This document shows, in pieces, positions 22,795-35,647 of a stretch of DNA of 64,000 bases (position 1 is its first letter; every line of letters begins with the position of its first letter). This DNA comes from Didymodactylos carnosus (taxonomy: Eukaryota > Rotifera > Eurotatoria > Philodinida > Philodinidae). A program made the translations under genes and the position numbers. The DNA is taken from NCBI GenBank assembly GCA_905250885.1, contig CAJNOQ010000154.1, forward strand, positions 1 through 64,000, in the 5' to 3' direction. The notes below the pieces were generated by a model, which worked only from the letters and a program-made list of their open reading frames with translations, made no database searches and was not told the origin of the DNA.

Positions 22795-25593
22795 CATGAA
22801 TTAAATCATCAATATTAAAAAGAAATTTATCATCGACGTCGATTGCCTCTTGTCAGAAGTTCGTGCAATAAGGGATTTTTATGAAATTTCAAATAAAATA
22901 TCTAAAAACAATAATTTGCAACACCAAATCATCTTACGTACACATCTGTCAAAATAAATAAAAAAAGAACAGCCACTTGTTTGTGTTTATAAACAATTTA
23001 CATCACGCAAGCTGAAAGATCGCGACATCAAAATAAAGAAATATGCCCAATTGCGATAGCACGGCAATTCTGTCGAAACCAATGCCATATCGAAAAAATC
23101 AGCGGTGTATATTTTTGGGAGTACGCGCTAAGAACTTTTAGGAGAATATACTTTACTTTACCCTTTGCTGCTGTAATGTTTTGGACAAATTTGTCCTAAA
23201 AAAATTGGAAGATTTTGGAAGATCTTTTATTTTGACTTGGAGAATAGGACAAAATAAAAAGCAGGTGTGGCAAAAATTGCCACGCCAATCGTGCACGAGG
23301 TTGGCTAAAACAGTAAGAACGGGGTAAAACCTCTGTCGCAGTATTTGTGATGATTGGTGGGCTAATTGAGAGCAAAACGCATTTCCACTTTTCACACTGT
23401 TTTTCACGCTAAGAAAAATATATCCTAATTTGTTTTCCACTTTACTTTTGAGAATTTCCACTTGGAAGCAAATGTGATCCATCAATCTCTGTTTGTTATA
23501 TATATGTGGGAGAGAGAGAACCAGTATAATTTCTGTTTAGTCCTCTAATTTTTATCACAATCAGACTTCGCTGGTGTCGGAAAATTAACATGAAGAGCAC
23601 ATTAGTCAAAACGGATTTCTGTCTTTTATTTAAACGTGTAAAGTTTTTGCAGCGTTCCTTTTTCTTCAGAAGTGTTTTAGTTACAGCTATTCTTTTAGTT
23701 ACATTTTGTTTTAAATGAGTCATCTAGGATGGCTGACAGCAGAACGTCTCAGAATAAACAAAGTCTGCTAGATAAATTTGTAATTGCTCGATCATCTTCC
23801 TCATCTTAACAATCTCAATTAGAAGGTGATCAAATTAAGGATTATAATCACGTTGTACTATCCGGATTACTGTCATAGTCGTTAACTAATAACAACAAAA
23901 TATCGCAAACATCACAACAGTTCATAAGAATTTCTTATTAGTAAACATGGGTAGAGAAGTTATTTTCGATCCATTTAACTGAAAGTGATAAAACGAAACC
24001 CTCGAGACGGAAGAGTAGTCTATCCTAGCCACTATTGGAAAAAAAGCTGTACTGTTCCCATTTTGTTAACTTGACATTTGAGATCACAGTGGGAAAAATC
24101 ACTTTGATGTTAACAACGAAGGGAAAAGTTCCACTCTGAAAAAAATTTCTATTATATAACATTACCGTGACAACAACAGCAGAAAAAATACTTAAAGTAA
24201 TGCTTCCGTCTGATGTCACGGTAAAGACGTTGAGTTCAGTAGGAAAGATGTCAAACTGCACTAAAAACGTTATTATTAACTATTAGTAACTCTACACGGG
24301 TTTGGGAAAAGTCGTTTTTTTTGGCATGACGATTGATATTTGAGTTTTTTCTTTTGCGTTCTGATTAAACTCAGCCATAATTGAAGCTTTTGTGCCGTCA
24401 CATACCATACTTTAAATGATAGCGAATATTTGACATTTCCAGTTTCATAAAATTGTTTTCAGCATAAACCATCAAAAATGTCAGTGACAGATATCTATGC
24501 CAGTTTTGGTGAAAAGAGGGCGGTATAGTCAACTATTTTTGCATCTACTGTAAAATTTTATCCTGTAATTCAAAACATACGATACTTGTTTAGAAACAAG
24601 AGCTATCTACAAATTTCGTTTTTTCATTCATGATAAATCCATCTTCAACATTCATTATCCTCTGCGAAAGTTGCCCCTATTGCTCATTATAATAAAATCT
24701 CGTTCTTAGTTATTGTATCGTTTTCTCATCAACACAGATTGAAATTGCTCTATGTTATGTCGAAATATTTCATTTTTTTGTACTATTAGTAATCACACAG
24801 GCCAGCTCATTGTAGTACATGTGTACTCTTCTCCTTGAATCATACGGTTTAAAAAGTCACCGTGAAGAAAGAAGTAGAAAGGTATGATTAAACCTAAGAA
24901 TAAATAAAAGATAACAACGTATATTATTATATATTAATAGAGAACGTGAGTATTGCACAAGGCAAAGAAAAGAGAGCAGACTGAGCACTGTAATGACTAC
25001 GTGGTTTACTTACTGTAATCTGGTTTTTTTGTATTGTATTTTTTACGCTTTAGTAGAACTATCACAAGCCATCGATGCCAGGTTTTTTAGGATAAAAGAT
25101 AATAGATTTTCGGCTCCTTTTGATTGAATAGTCAAATAGTTTGTCGAATGGAGTTTAGTGCTTCTAAACATCATCAGATAAATTTTCCGATGTTTTATTT
25201 AAATTTTATGCATGGAAAAAACTTTTTATACTTAAAAACTTCTTGATAAAGTATGATATATAACTATTTGTCATTATGCAGAGATGTTATTGGTAGTGAT
25301 GGCAGCTGACCAACGACCGACGGCTAATAAAAAATCTTTTTAGTTGGTAATGGCTTGACGTTTTTGTAGATGCTTTACCAGAAAATCGTGAAAAACATGT
25401 ACCTTTAAAGTATTGTTTTTACATAAACTAAGAAAATTTTGAAGATGTCTTAGATTTTGGTCAATTTTTGCTTTCTTTAGGTTTGAATTTAGGTTTCTGA
25501 CTAATTTTTATCTCTTTTTTTTTTGATAAATTGCATAAAACAATATTCTTTAATTTACGATCACGTGAACGATTTTAGTTGTTCGCATTAAAA

Positions 25594-28500
25594 ATGTCGG
25601 ATAATGGCAGTGATATTAGTAATTTAAGTTTATCATCGTTGGATGATCAAGTTGTATTTGAAAATGTTCGTGATCAATATTTGAAAGGGCAAAATATTTG
25701 CTGTTATTTCTATTTATTGAAAGATGTTAAAACAAGTACAGACGATAAAATTGGCTTATTTCGAGTAAGTTTGTTGCTTTTACACTATTAGTGAACAGTT
25801 CAACTCTATTAATGACAAGACGATCCGAGTGTTATGAGAAAGTTTGATAATTAGTTATTCCTATTCCATCTTGTCTTATGTTTATGTAGGTTTTTAGTTT
25901 ATTTTATATGTTCTTTTATTTGTGTGTTGTTAGGTCGGTTGTACAAATGTGAAAGATTCACTTGCATTTGCAAAACCAGAAATATTAGCCGAATCGAATG
26001 GCAGTATGTCGGGTCAAGCAATATTTCTTAATGATTCGTTACCAAAATCTGATGAAGAATTTTATCAATTTTGTTATATTCTTTCGTCAACAAATCGATC
26101 CATTGGGTCTTCGATACCATTTCAATTAAATTGTTTAGATGATGATATTTGTGCCTATAATGGAGAAGATGAGCAAAGTGAAGGTTTGTATCCTGTTGAT
26201 TTTCAATCAAGAACGACATGAAATAACTAGAAATGTCTACTATTCCTGTAGATCACACAGGAGAAAGATAAATGTTTATTAAATTTTACATTTATTTTTT
26301 TGAAAAAGACATTTTTAGAACTAGCTGACATAGCAAGGGAAGGATGGTCAGCTTATAGAGTGATCCGTCTTTGTGCTGTCTAATAGTTATTCAGTAACAT
26401 TCGCTTTTATAATGTGTCTTCTATTTCTTAGGTCATCATCTGAATCCTGCTGTAAATAAACGTAGTGCCAATGATTTAGTTACTATCGATACGGTTGGTG
26501 GTGAAACAAATGGTGGAGGAGATGTTGATTTTATTGTAATTCAAACAAAACATATTCTCACCGAAGAAAAACTCAAAAATGATTGTAAACAATTGTTATC
26601 GATAAATCGCAAATTAGAAAAAGAAAATGATCAATTAAAAATGCAAATGGATCAAATTGAAATAAAATCAAACGAAATTGTTAACAAAATGAATCAAGAT
26701 ATTATTGTAAGTAAATGTAACAGAGAGACGTAATAGTATTTTTAATTGTATCGTATTGACTTTAGGCCCGGGAGAAACAGCATGCTTCACTTGCAAGCGA
26801 ATTGGACGGATATAATCAACGTGAAATGTCTTTAAAAGCGGATTATTTACAATGTCGGGAATTATATCAAACACAAAGTGAAACAGTTCAATTGTATCTA
26901 TCAAAACTCGCAGAATTAGAAGTAGATAAACAAGAATTAGAAACAAAGATAAAAAAGGTTCGACTTCTTTATGATGATGCAATCGAAAAATTACAAATGC
27001 AAACACAAACATGCAAACATCAACAAATACAAATTGGTAAGCTAAGAGTAATGAATGTTGACAATTTGAAGGAGCAAAGATGTAAGAAAGAGTCATTTTT
27101 CAGAAATCATTTCGCTTCGTTTTATAAACCATTTCTACCCCGTCTTAGTTGAAAAACTTTTTTGTTTTCTCACTTTCAAAAAAAAAGAAGTTAAATTAGC
27201 TTAAAAGTCAGAAAAGTACAGAAACAGGAAAAGTCAGAAAAGTACAGGCTTGTTACAGTTACTTTAAATATTTTCAGTTCAAATATTCATCTATCTCTGG
27301 AAAGAAAATATACTTATTTCTTCTTAGGTGATTTAAAAATGTCCCATGAAAAACATTTAATGTCGGTGCAAAAACAACTTGATATTGAACGCAATAAATT
27401 CTTACAGTTATCATCGAGTCATCAAGATTTAACATCACGTTATGAACTAGTCGATGATCAAATGAAAGCATTGGCAAGTACCAATGCAATTTTGAAAGAC
27501 GAGCTAAAACAAAAGGCACACGATAATGAACAGTTGCATTGTGTTTGTTTTGAAAAAAGCGAAATGTTGGCACTGTTAGAAGAACGTTATAATTTAAAAC
27601 AGTGTGAAACAGAAACGTTTCAACAGCAAATGGGACAGGTAATAAAGCGAGACGTTGAGACGGCCTAGAAACCAATTTATTTCTTTATAAATAGTCATTG
27701 TTTTATTTGTGTTAAAGGCAAAAAGTGAATTAGAATTAATTCGTACAGAATTAGAAGATTTGAAAGCAAATCAGCAGTCACACAATGCATTGAAATTATC
27801 TTATTCGGTAGTGGAAAAACGTTGTTTAAAACATCAGAAACAAGAGAAAGATTATAAAAAACAAGTCGACGTTTTACAAGATCATATTGTAAGTTGAATT
27901 TTGTTCTTGTTCCTTTGAAAGATACTTGCGTATATTATAATTTTATAATCATGTGCCATAGATAAAGAATACAAGAAAAGTTTGTTCTGCTTCTTAATCA
28001 AAGCCAATTTTCATCTTATATTTATTTTGATTCATTAATTGCTTTTTTTTCAGCGTGATCAACAAAATGAAATAAATGAATTACGCGATCGTTTGCATGA
28101 AGCTGGTTCTGAATATAAAACCATTTATCGTAAATATTTACAAATGCAACGTCATAATAGTGGTAATGATAAAGACTTATCATCATCAGCATCAATCTCT
28201 AGTCTACAATCAAAAACGAAAATGACTGATCGAAGTCAAATACCATTAAAACAAGTGCCTGTTTTATCAACTTCATGTAATATGAAAGATCTTGTTTGGG
28301 ATGCTGAAAAAAAACCTTTTGAACAAGGCAATGAACATCAAGAACAGCAATCATTTGTATCCTCTCTACCACAAACAACAACAATGTCGAATGAAACCGG
28401 AATTAATGAAGAAATGTTGGTGAACTTGTTACGCCAAAGATATATTCGAAACCCAAATAGTGATGAAGATCAAGCATCATCCTTCGCCTATGATAGTGAT

Positions 28501-28836
28501 CAAGATTTAGGTATTTATAGGCGTTGACTGGGAGAAACAAGTTAAGCGCATATCAGCTAAGAGAAATCGTTCAATATAAAAAACAACAACAATATTTCTC
28601 ATTAGACAACTCCAAAGTTTTAGTAGAAAATGTTTGCACAGAATCATATTTCTTTTTTTCTTTTAGATGTTGGCTCTCCATTATTGCCGGAAAGTGGTAT
28701 TCAACTAATAAATACTGACGAAACAGCTGTGACAGATCCTCCTGGTGAAATTAAACAGTGTCCACTTTGCTTCATGGAATTTCCATCTTTCACTTTAGAT
28801 GCAAAACGTGAACATATTGAAACTCATTTCTCTTAA
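25594..28836 (+). CDS. CALCOCO/TAX1BP1/NDP52-like autophagy receptor (SKICH, coiled coil, zinc finger)
   Basis: Cytosolic adaptor family linking ubiquitinated cargo to ATG8 proteins. Eight exons: 25594-25764, 25934-26183, 26432-26706, 26766-27036, 27328-27638, 27718-27888, 28054-28510 and 28667-28836, all phase-consistent, giving 691 aa. Residues ~13-135 form a SKICH domain (VVFENV near the start; DEEFYQFCYI and IPFQL near its end). Shortly after, at residues 173-177, lies DFIVI, at the place where NDP52 and TAX1BP1 carry their non-canonical LC3-interacting motif (LVV). Residues ~185-520 are heptad-rich coiled coil. The last exon ends in a C2H2-type finger: C667, C670, H685 and H689, in CPLCFMEFPSF...HIETHF, very like the TAX1BP1/CALCOCO fingers. 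The first ATG follows a probable 5'-UTR splice acceptor. AATAAA lies at 29189-29194. The split into vertebrate subtypes cannot be applied here. Confidence 0.9.
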
Positions 28837-31649
28837 ACAAACAATATTCAATCGGTGTTTATAACGGACTGTTCATTTTATTTTCTCACTCTCTCTCTGG
28901 TTCTGTTTTAGCAGAACACAAAGAGATTAATTATTTTACCATTTATGAATTTTTCTTCGCGTACGCGTATTCTGGCTTAATTTATCGTTTCTGTCTGCAG
29001 TAAAAACCAAAAAAAAATTCGTATTTTTCTCTTTTTAAAATCATCTCTATTGCGTTACTAATCCTTGCACGTCTACCCTTTTTTCATGTATATACATACT
29101 TATGCAGTTATCCTATTCTAAAATGCGTGCAAAAATCCTTTTTTTTTGTTGGTTCATCTTTTTTTTCGTTTTCAAACATTAAGCAAGAAATAAAATATCA
29201 CAAATAATGTATTATGAAAAACGTTGTATGGTCATAGTATATGATATATATGTGTGGTGAAAAGCTCACAAATAATTAAATTTAAAAAAACTCGTTAGCG
29301 TAGTTCCTGTCAGAACTAAAACGTGTAACCCCTCCAATGGCAAAGATAGTGGTTTGTTCTCATGAACAAATTTTAAGACTTTATATAATACAATTTGTCA
29401 CACGTTCTATAGTGCCATTTTTGGATATTCTGTACTATCATATGATGAATAGAAAATTTAGTAAAATCGCTAATGGTTTGAGTACCAAACTGGAACTTCA
29501 CTTCAAATTGGAACGTGGAGGAGTTATACAAACGATCGACCGATGAAATTTACCACATCCTTGTTGAATACGGTACACTATAAAACGATTTTTAATAAAT
29601 TATAGAAAAAAAAAAGACAATTTTCAAAAATTTTGCGTTTTCGAAAAAGTTTGCCTTTTTACAAATCGAACAATGTATCCAAGTACTTTTTGAAAATCGA
29701 TCAAACTAACAAATCGTTCGGTTTTCCAGATTTTAACGCTTGTTATTTCTATCGTGTATTTTATATCTCTTAGTTGTTGTTTCAAATAATAAGAGATAGT
29801 TGGCGCAATACGAGTACACAATAAACAAAAAGGGAAAATAAAGGCTCTAGAAAATGTCCTACTTCCAATTTTAAGTGCATTTCTAGAAGTTTAATTGATA
29901 TTGTTTGAAAGGAGTATGGCATTTCTTAAAACTTACGAAGGAACGTTTTCCAGATGGTAAATCGCGTTTTCTGTGGAAGCTGTATGATTTCAGGTAAACG
30001 ATGACGCTGACTCTAAATATGGTGGTGAGAACTGTCCTCAGATCACTAGAGATCTAGTTTTTCAGACTCAATAATTTTTCTCAAAGTGAATTTCTAATCT
30101 AATAAACTGGATCTCTAGTGACTTGAGGACAGCTCTCACCATATTTGGAGTCAACATCATCGCTTACCTAAAATCATATAGTTTCCGGAAACGTTGTCTC
30201 GTTAGCAGTGGCTCTGTTCTCGATTGTCTTGCAAGTTCATATCAATAGAGCCATATCTAAGGAGTGCTACCTTTCTTTGTTAGGCAGAAAACTAAAAGGA
30301 ATAATAACGTTTTAAAAAATAGTCCTGTGTGAAGCGTCAACTCACTTGTAAATTACTATTCCTTACTATTTCAGAAGATATTTGTTTCATGCGCTGCAGT
30401 AAACGAAAGAGTCTTGAACACAGCAAATCTAAGCTTCTAAACATTCAATTCAATTCACGGAGAACACAGTGATTCATATTATTGTTCACTAATGCATACT
30501 TCGATCACTCTTTGCCAGACATGTGCGCCGATGCAACCGACTGAAATAATTGGCGTTTGACAGAATCGAAAAAATGTCTCGTATTTTGCAATTACAAACG
30601 CCATATCCATTGTTCTCGCTGTTTTCTCAATCGCACTGTAGTATTAAGCTGGATTTAATCATTATTTCCTTATAAGTTACGACACATGGCTGGACAGACG
30701 ACGACAACTAATAATAATAGCTTTGGCGAAGAAAAAAAATTTTGCCGCTCGCGGCCTCGAATGGAAAAGTTTGCGCTGCCGTCGCTGAAAATGGAAAAAA
30801 ATTTTGAAGTTAGCCGCCGCTGAATATTTGTTACCGCGCACATGTCTGCTCTTCGCAATAAAATAACTTAGCGAATATTTAGAGAAACAGGAGAAATACT
30901 AGATGCGTATGAGTAGTTGTCTATTGTAAATCGCACGCAAGTTCAATAAAACTTTTCATAGTTAACTTTATTTGTTGTCTTTATGTTTTCAAAGTGGAAG
31001 CTGTGCCAGTTTACTTTTCCGAGTACACGGCTCGTGTGCTGCCAGAACGCAGTATTCAAAGTTGTACCAGTGCATGTCGCTTTTCAGAAACACAAATTCT
31101 TTGAATAAGTTTCGAATTTAAGCGAGGACCAATTAATCAGTCTACAGACAGGAGACTTTGGGTGACCATTGAGAGTCGTCGGAAGCGTATTGTAAATCAT
31201 TAATATAGCAGGACTTCTCTATCGGCTTATTAACCTAATTAGGATGGATGATATATAAAGCGCACTCAGGCACATTTAAAAAGATCTTTAATATCTGAGA
31301 GACCCTTAGACTCATTTCTCATGACCGAGATAGAAAGTGCGCCTACGCATTTTTTCTTTAAATCAAAATAAACAATTCACATCAAGGCGTAGCTTAGATC
31401 AAATGGGTGTAGACGTGCTTTTACAACGAGCTGAAAATAGAAATGTGTTGATGTCCATCTCTATGGCAAGCAGTGGATAAATTATCGTAACTCAAAAAAT
31501 GCTACGAGAGAGCTGTGTTCTGATATACACAACACAACACACCTCGTTTAAACAGTTTTACACGCGCAATTTTCCTTAGTGATTTATGTAGTTTCGCTTT
31601 CATTTTATTTGGATTTATTTTTAGATTATTTTGTGAAATTAATAGAAAA
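28837..31649. other. Spacer between the CALCOCO-like gene and RPAIN
   Basis: Starts with the ~350-bp 3' UTR of the upstream gene. Holds one foldback element (see 29950-30205). The open frames at 29337-29546 and 30670-30858 show no family features. The promoter of RPAIN must lie in the last few hundred bases, but no motif is decisive. Confidence 0.5.
29950..30205. repeat. Foldback element with ~100-bp arms
   Basis: The left arm (about 29955-30062) and right arm (about 30105-30200) are inverse copies at ~85% identity, sharing blocks such as atatggtg, gaggac and atcactagagat/atctctagtgac. The loop is ~45 bp. There is no coding content. Confidence 0.75.
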
Positions 31650-34600
31650 ATGGCAAGATCATCTTCGATAATGTCACTTTCAGATATGAACAATCATGCT
31701 GGTTCTTCGCATCAGTCAATGTATAAAATGTCATCGTCAACAATTCGTGCTGATATAATATGGAAAGAACGTTACAGACAACATTGTAAACAAGAATTCA
31801 GGAAATCAAGAGAAAAAATGGTTAACAAATTAAGAAAATTATCAGTGAGTTTGAGAAAGAACTGGACTTGCCATTCCTATTAAGAAAATGATTCTTAAAC
31901 AAAGGTCAGTGAGTTCACAAATTTTATAGAAATTACTTGTTCAGCTTTATTTTTTGTATTATTGAAATTTACAGATTATTCATCGTCACATTAACTACCC
32001 ATTTTGCTCATTTATTATTTTATTGTAGTTACGTTTTTTTATTGTAGTTAAGTTTTCTTTGTGCTGAAACAAAGGGTTTAATCCAAGGGGGAAATAACGG
32101 ACTCCTGGACTCCTTGACTCCCATGGACTCCTATGGACTCCTATGAACTCCTATGGACTCCTGGACTCCCATGGACTCCTGAAGTCTAGGAGTCCAAGAG
32201 CAAAGTGTTCTTTTTTGGGAATCACTCCCCAAAAATTGGACACTTTTGTTCTTTTTTGGGAAGTGATTCCCAAAAAAGGACACTTTGCTCTTGGACTCCT
32301 GGACTTCAGGAGTCCATAGGAGTTCATAGGAGTCCATAGGAGTCCAGGAGTCCGCTATTTCCCCCTTGGTTTAATCTCTTCGTTCAACGTTATTTTCCTA
32401 TGTGGTATTATTGGTGGTTATATTATTCTCGATTTTTTAGTTTGATAATTGTAGTATGTCAGATAGCGGTGTTAATAATGATCAACAGGATACAGTACTT
32501 TCTGTCCGTCAGATAGCTGAACAAGAATGGCGTAAATTATTTGGTTATGATATTAAAACTTATCATCATAGTTTACCTCCTCAAAATTCATCTCAAATGG
32601 ATTGCAGTGTTGATGACGGCAAAGATGATTTTATTGATTTTGATGACAATATTAAATTATTCGAAGGTAAACACTTATCAACCTGAAAAAATACTCAGTA
32701 TCAAAAACTGATGTAGGATGCAGACCAAATAGTATTGCGTTTAAAATATAAATGCTTACGACTAAAGCACACACATCAGAGTGAAATTTGAAGGTGTATT
32801 TCAGAGTTTAATTCAAAGAATGCAAAATATGGTAATATATGATATGGTGAGATTTACCACCAGTCTAGTACCTTCAAACTACAAGTGAAGTTGACTTCAG
32901 AAGCAATCCTCATCACTCGGAAATATTCATATTTAGCTTTTTCGGCTAACAATACTGTGTTATTGTTTGTCCTTTTCAATTGCTTTTGTATCCACAGAGT
33001 ACCTATTTAATTAGACTGACAAATGTGTTGACAGATACGTCAGTTCATCTTGACATGTTTCACCACATTGGGGCGTACTTTGCTTTTAGTGATGGTCGTA
33101 TCAGTCGATGGTTTTTGACAAACTGGAATTAATCAATTTTCTCCAAGTTTTAAAACAGCCCATACAACTATCCTCGACACTTTCCATTTTTCACCCTCAG
33201 TTTTTCAGAAAACCCGTTAAAACCTTACTTCATGACAAGAAAATTAAGCTATTATGACTTCCTGTTCAGCGTTAAGAATTTCAATGTTTTCTGAGGCTTT
33301 GTGTTTCCGTACCACAGTTTTCTAAGAGGATATCTGGAAAACTGAGGGTGAAAAATGGAAAGTGTCGAGGATAGTTGTATGGGCAAAGTTATAGATCCTA
33401 AGTAGTTCCTATCCTGAAAAAATCTCGAAAAATTTTCGGAGCGTTTAGGAGAAAATCGAGGTCAAACTTCAAAAATTTTTCAAGTAAATGGAGTATCACT
33501 CGAACGTAAAGTTAGATCGAGACCAAATTCCTTCACCATTAAAATCAACTCGTCAAGAGCTACAATTTGATGTATAATTGTGCAATGTTTCGTTCATTTT
33601 CACCGACTTCGGTTTCACCCTCACCAAAAACTTGAGGTGTCTAGAAAACCACTTTTCACACGTTTTTCAAAAAAGCATAAGCGAAACTTTTAGGCTATTT
33701 TTGATGCTCTACACGATGGACAAAGTGAAATTTTCGCGACAAGACGCTCTGTATAAAGTGGACGGACCTGTGTAGAAGAACCCCATGCTTACTGCGGTTT
33801 TATTTTGTTTCTAATGTCATTGAAAAACATTACGTTTTTTTTTGTCACTTTTATTTTTTTTGACTGTATACGATCAATCAGTTCCGACTTTTGCGAAGCT
33901 ATATTATGAAATATAAATTAATCCAATCCATATAAACAACATAGCAGCTCCACACCCAATTCCTATATATATTCCCCACGTACGCGTTGTTTTTCCAGCT
34001 TTATCGATTCCTTTTCTTTGCTACATCCGTAATTTGTGGTGTAACGCTCGACCCTGCTTCGATGACTTTTCCTAATGTATTTTCACCGACGTCTGTATGG
34101 TTGCATATTAGAAACTTGAAATTTTTGAACAGAAAGTTGTAACTGAAATGAAATGTCTACATCCCAAAAAATAATATGCCGTTCCAGACAATAACATCAT
34201 ATATGAAAAAGATTGATCTGACTGCATTACATTATTCACATAATATCTAAATCTTTAAATGAAAACTGTCTGCATCTGAAAAAAATGCATACATAGATAC
34301 CTGTATATGTGGCACATGTGCATGCATATGCCCGTCCAATTAGCAAGATCGAAAATCCGTATAGATATAAAAAACAGACCAAAACATGAAAATTTTGAAA
34401 TTTTGAGTTTTTGTCCTTATAGGACTTTCAGAAAACTTCGTGAAAACCCACTAAAATCCATTTTTTAGCGAGCCAACATAAGTGCATGTGAAAGAGGGCA
34501 CTTGGGGCTATATATTCTTGTCATTTTGGATCGAGGATGGGGGGGGGGGTACTTAAGTTTTTGCGGATACATATATATCTGATAACATCCGTCCGAAAAA

Positions 34601-35647
34601 AGGCCTATATATCACATCACTGCCAGGCTAGGAAAAAGAATTTTTCTCTCTAACTATTCAACGTTTAGCGTATTATACAAAAATTGATTGTATGGAATTT
34701 TCCGTGCAACGCATCTAGAATCAATTGACAATTGGTTTCGATTGACACAACTGGTTTTCTAAGTTAAGCACTAAATTTTTTTATAGGCTGCGTATACGTC
34801 ACTATGCTCGTCTACCACTTCTTTTCTGTAAAACGAAAGGGAATCTCTTCACTAATTCATTACCATTGGATGAACCTTAAAAAGCCTGTATAAAACCTTT
34901 GTAAACGAAATAACGTTCCACTTATATCTTTAAATCATTATTATATCACTTCGAAATCATCTTTTTCTGTGAAACAAAGCTTTATTCACCTAGATGCGTC
35001 TCAAAGAGCTCTATTTAAGACAAGTGAAACTGACGATGAAAAGGTCTGTTTTTTATATTTATATAGACTAGAATAACAAAACTAGCATAGAGTGGTAGGC
35101 TTAGTCAAATTATTGTTATTTTTTGTTATATAAGATAACAACTCCCGTATTTTCTTCTTTGTTTCAGAGATTCAACGTGAATTACAAGAAGACGAACAAC
35201 GATTATTACCCCCCTTACCGGACGAAGAAGATGATAATTTTCTTTGTTATAATTTTGAACCGTTAGCATCTGTTCCTTGTCCTAGATGTTCACAGATTAG
35301 TTTAGAACAAGGTCAACAAACAATTTTATGTAAACAATTCCAGTTTAAATATCAGTTACATCCAGGTAAGAAAACAGAAGGAATATTGTAAATTAAAAGG
35401 TATTTACAAATGGATTTACTAGCGAAAGCTGTAGCGTTAAGCTACAGATGGGTTAAAAAATCTGCTTTTTGGGTATTTTCTAGCTATATCTAATGGTACT
35501 AGTACAACATTGTCTGATATTTGTTTTCAACACGCTCAACAAGGTACTTGTACAGATACGATGTTATCCTCCATTTTCATAGATGATCAAAGAGCAGCAC
35601 CATTTGTTATTCTATGTCCCAATTGTGATTATTCTTGTTGTTTATAA
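31650..35647 (+). CDS. RPAIN: RPA-interacting protein (RIP/RPAIN family)
   Basis: Nuclear import adaptor of replication protein A. Four exons: 31650-31844, 32441-32666, 35168-35365 and 35484-35647, phase-consistent, giving 260 aa (human RPAIN is 219 aa). The N-terminal motif around IIWKERYRQHC...FRKSREKMVNKLR matches the WKEAFRQRCLERMRNSRDRL-type block of RPAIN. The middle has the acidic EEIQRELQEDEQ helix. The C-terminus is a Cys-rich zinc-binding region: CPRC, then ILC, a QHAQQGTC segment, and a final CPNC. Intron 1 carries a MITE, and intron 2 is 2.5 kb with a hairpin and a gene fragment. The polyadenylation signal AATAAA is at 35720-35725. The start ATG has no in-frame competitor upstream in the exon. 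Confidence 0.92.
32083..32369. mobile_element. MITE, CCAAGGGGGAAA family, in an RPAIN intron
   Basis: 287 bp with ends ccaagggggaaata / tatttcccccttgg and a perfect 6-bp duplication tttaat (32077-32082 and 32370-32375). The inside is almost wholly palindromic and made of tandem ggactcctat / ggactcctgg units on both arms, around a center with repeated ttcttttttggga words. It has the same termini as the copy at 19592-19947 but unrelated filling. Confidence 0.9.
33158..33384. repeat. Hairpin with ~50-bp arms in RPAIN intron 2
   Basis: The arms gcccatacaactatcctcga... (from 33158) and the inverse ending at 33384 match almost perfectly over ~50 bp. The loop of ~125 bp is non-coding. Confidence 0.8.
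33904..34092 (-). pseudogene. Host-gene exon fragment with a C-terminal membrane segment
   Basis: Inside RPAIN intron 2, on the opposite strand. After an acceptor-like cag at 34093-34095 the frame reads GENTLGKVIEAGSS...VTPQITDVAK. About 30 codons later it meets a stop, while the neighbouring frame continues at once with AGKTTRTWGIYIGIGCGAA and a hydrophobic tail ending at 33904. The amino-acid make-up and the clean hydrophobic C-terminus suggest a real tail-anchored protein with a one-base frame break. The parent gene is not recognised. Confidence 0.45.

Larger units (their letters stand above)
20450..25593. other. Element-rich spacer between calcineurin B and the CALCOCO-like gene
   Basis: Besides the elements listed separately, 21340-21530 and 21790-22060 contain GC-richer, repeat-like blocks that could be further degraded DNA transposons. 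At 23728-23808 a short open frame starting MADSRTSQNKQSLLDKFV resembles the start of a transposase but stops soon. A pair of inverse words (ttaccgtgac / gtcacggtaa) near 24163-24230 marks another possible hairpin. No host gene was recognised. Confidence 0.5.

Noticed and set aside
23153-23723. Two open frames on the minus strand (110 and 75 codons)
   Set aside because: They are out of frame with each other, have no signature and lie in an element-rich spacer. Not enough to call a gene.
26668-27675. Long minus-strand open frames (142 and 133 codons)
   Set aside because: They are exact antisense shadows of the coiled-coil exons of the CALCOCO-like gene.
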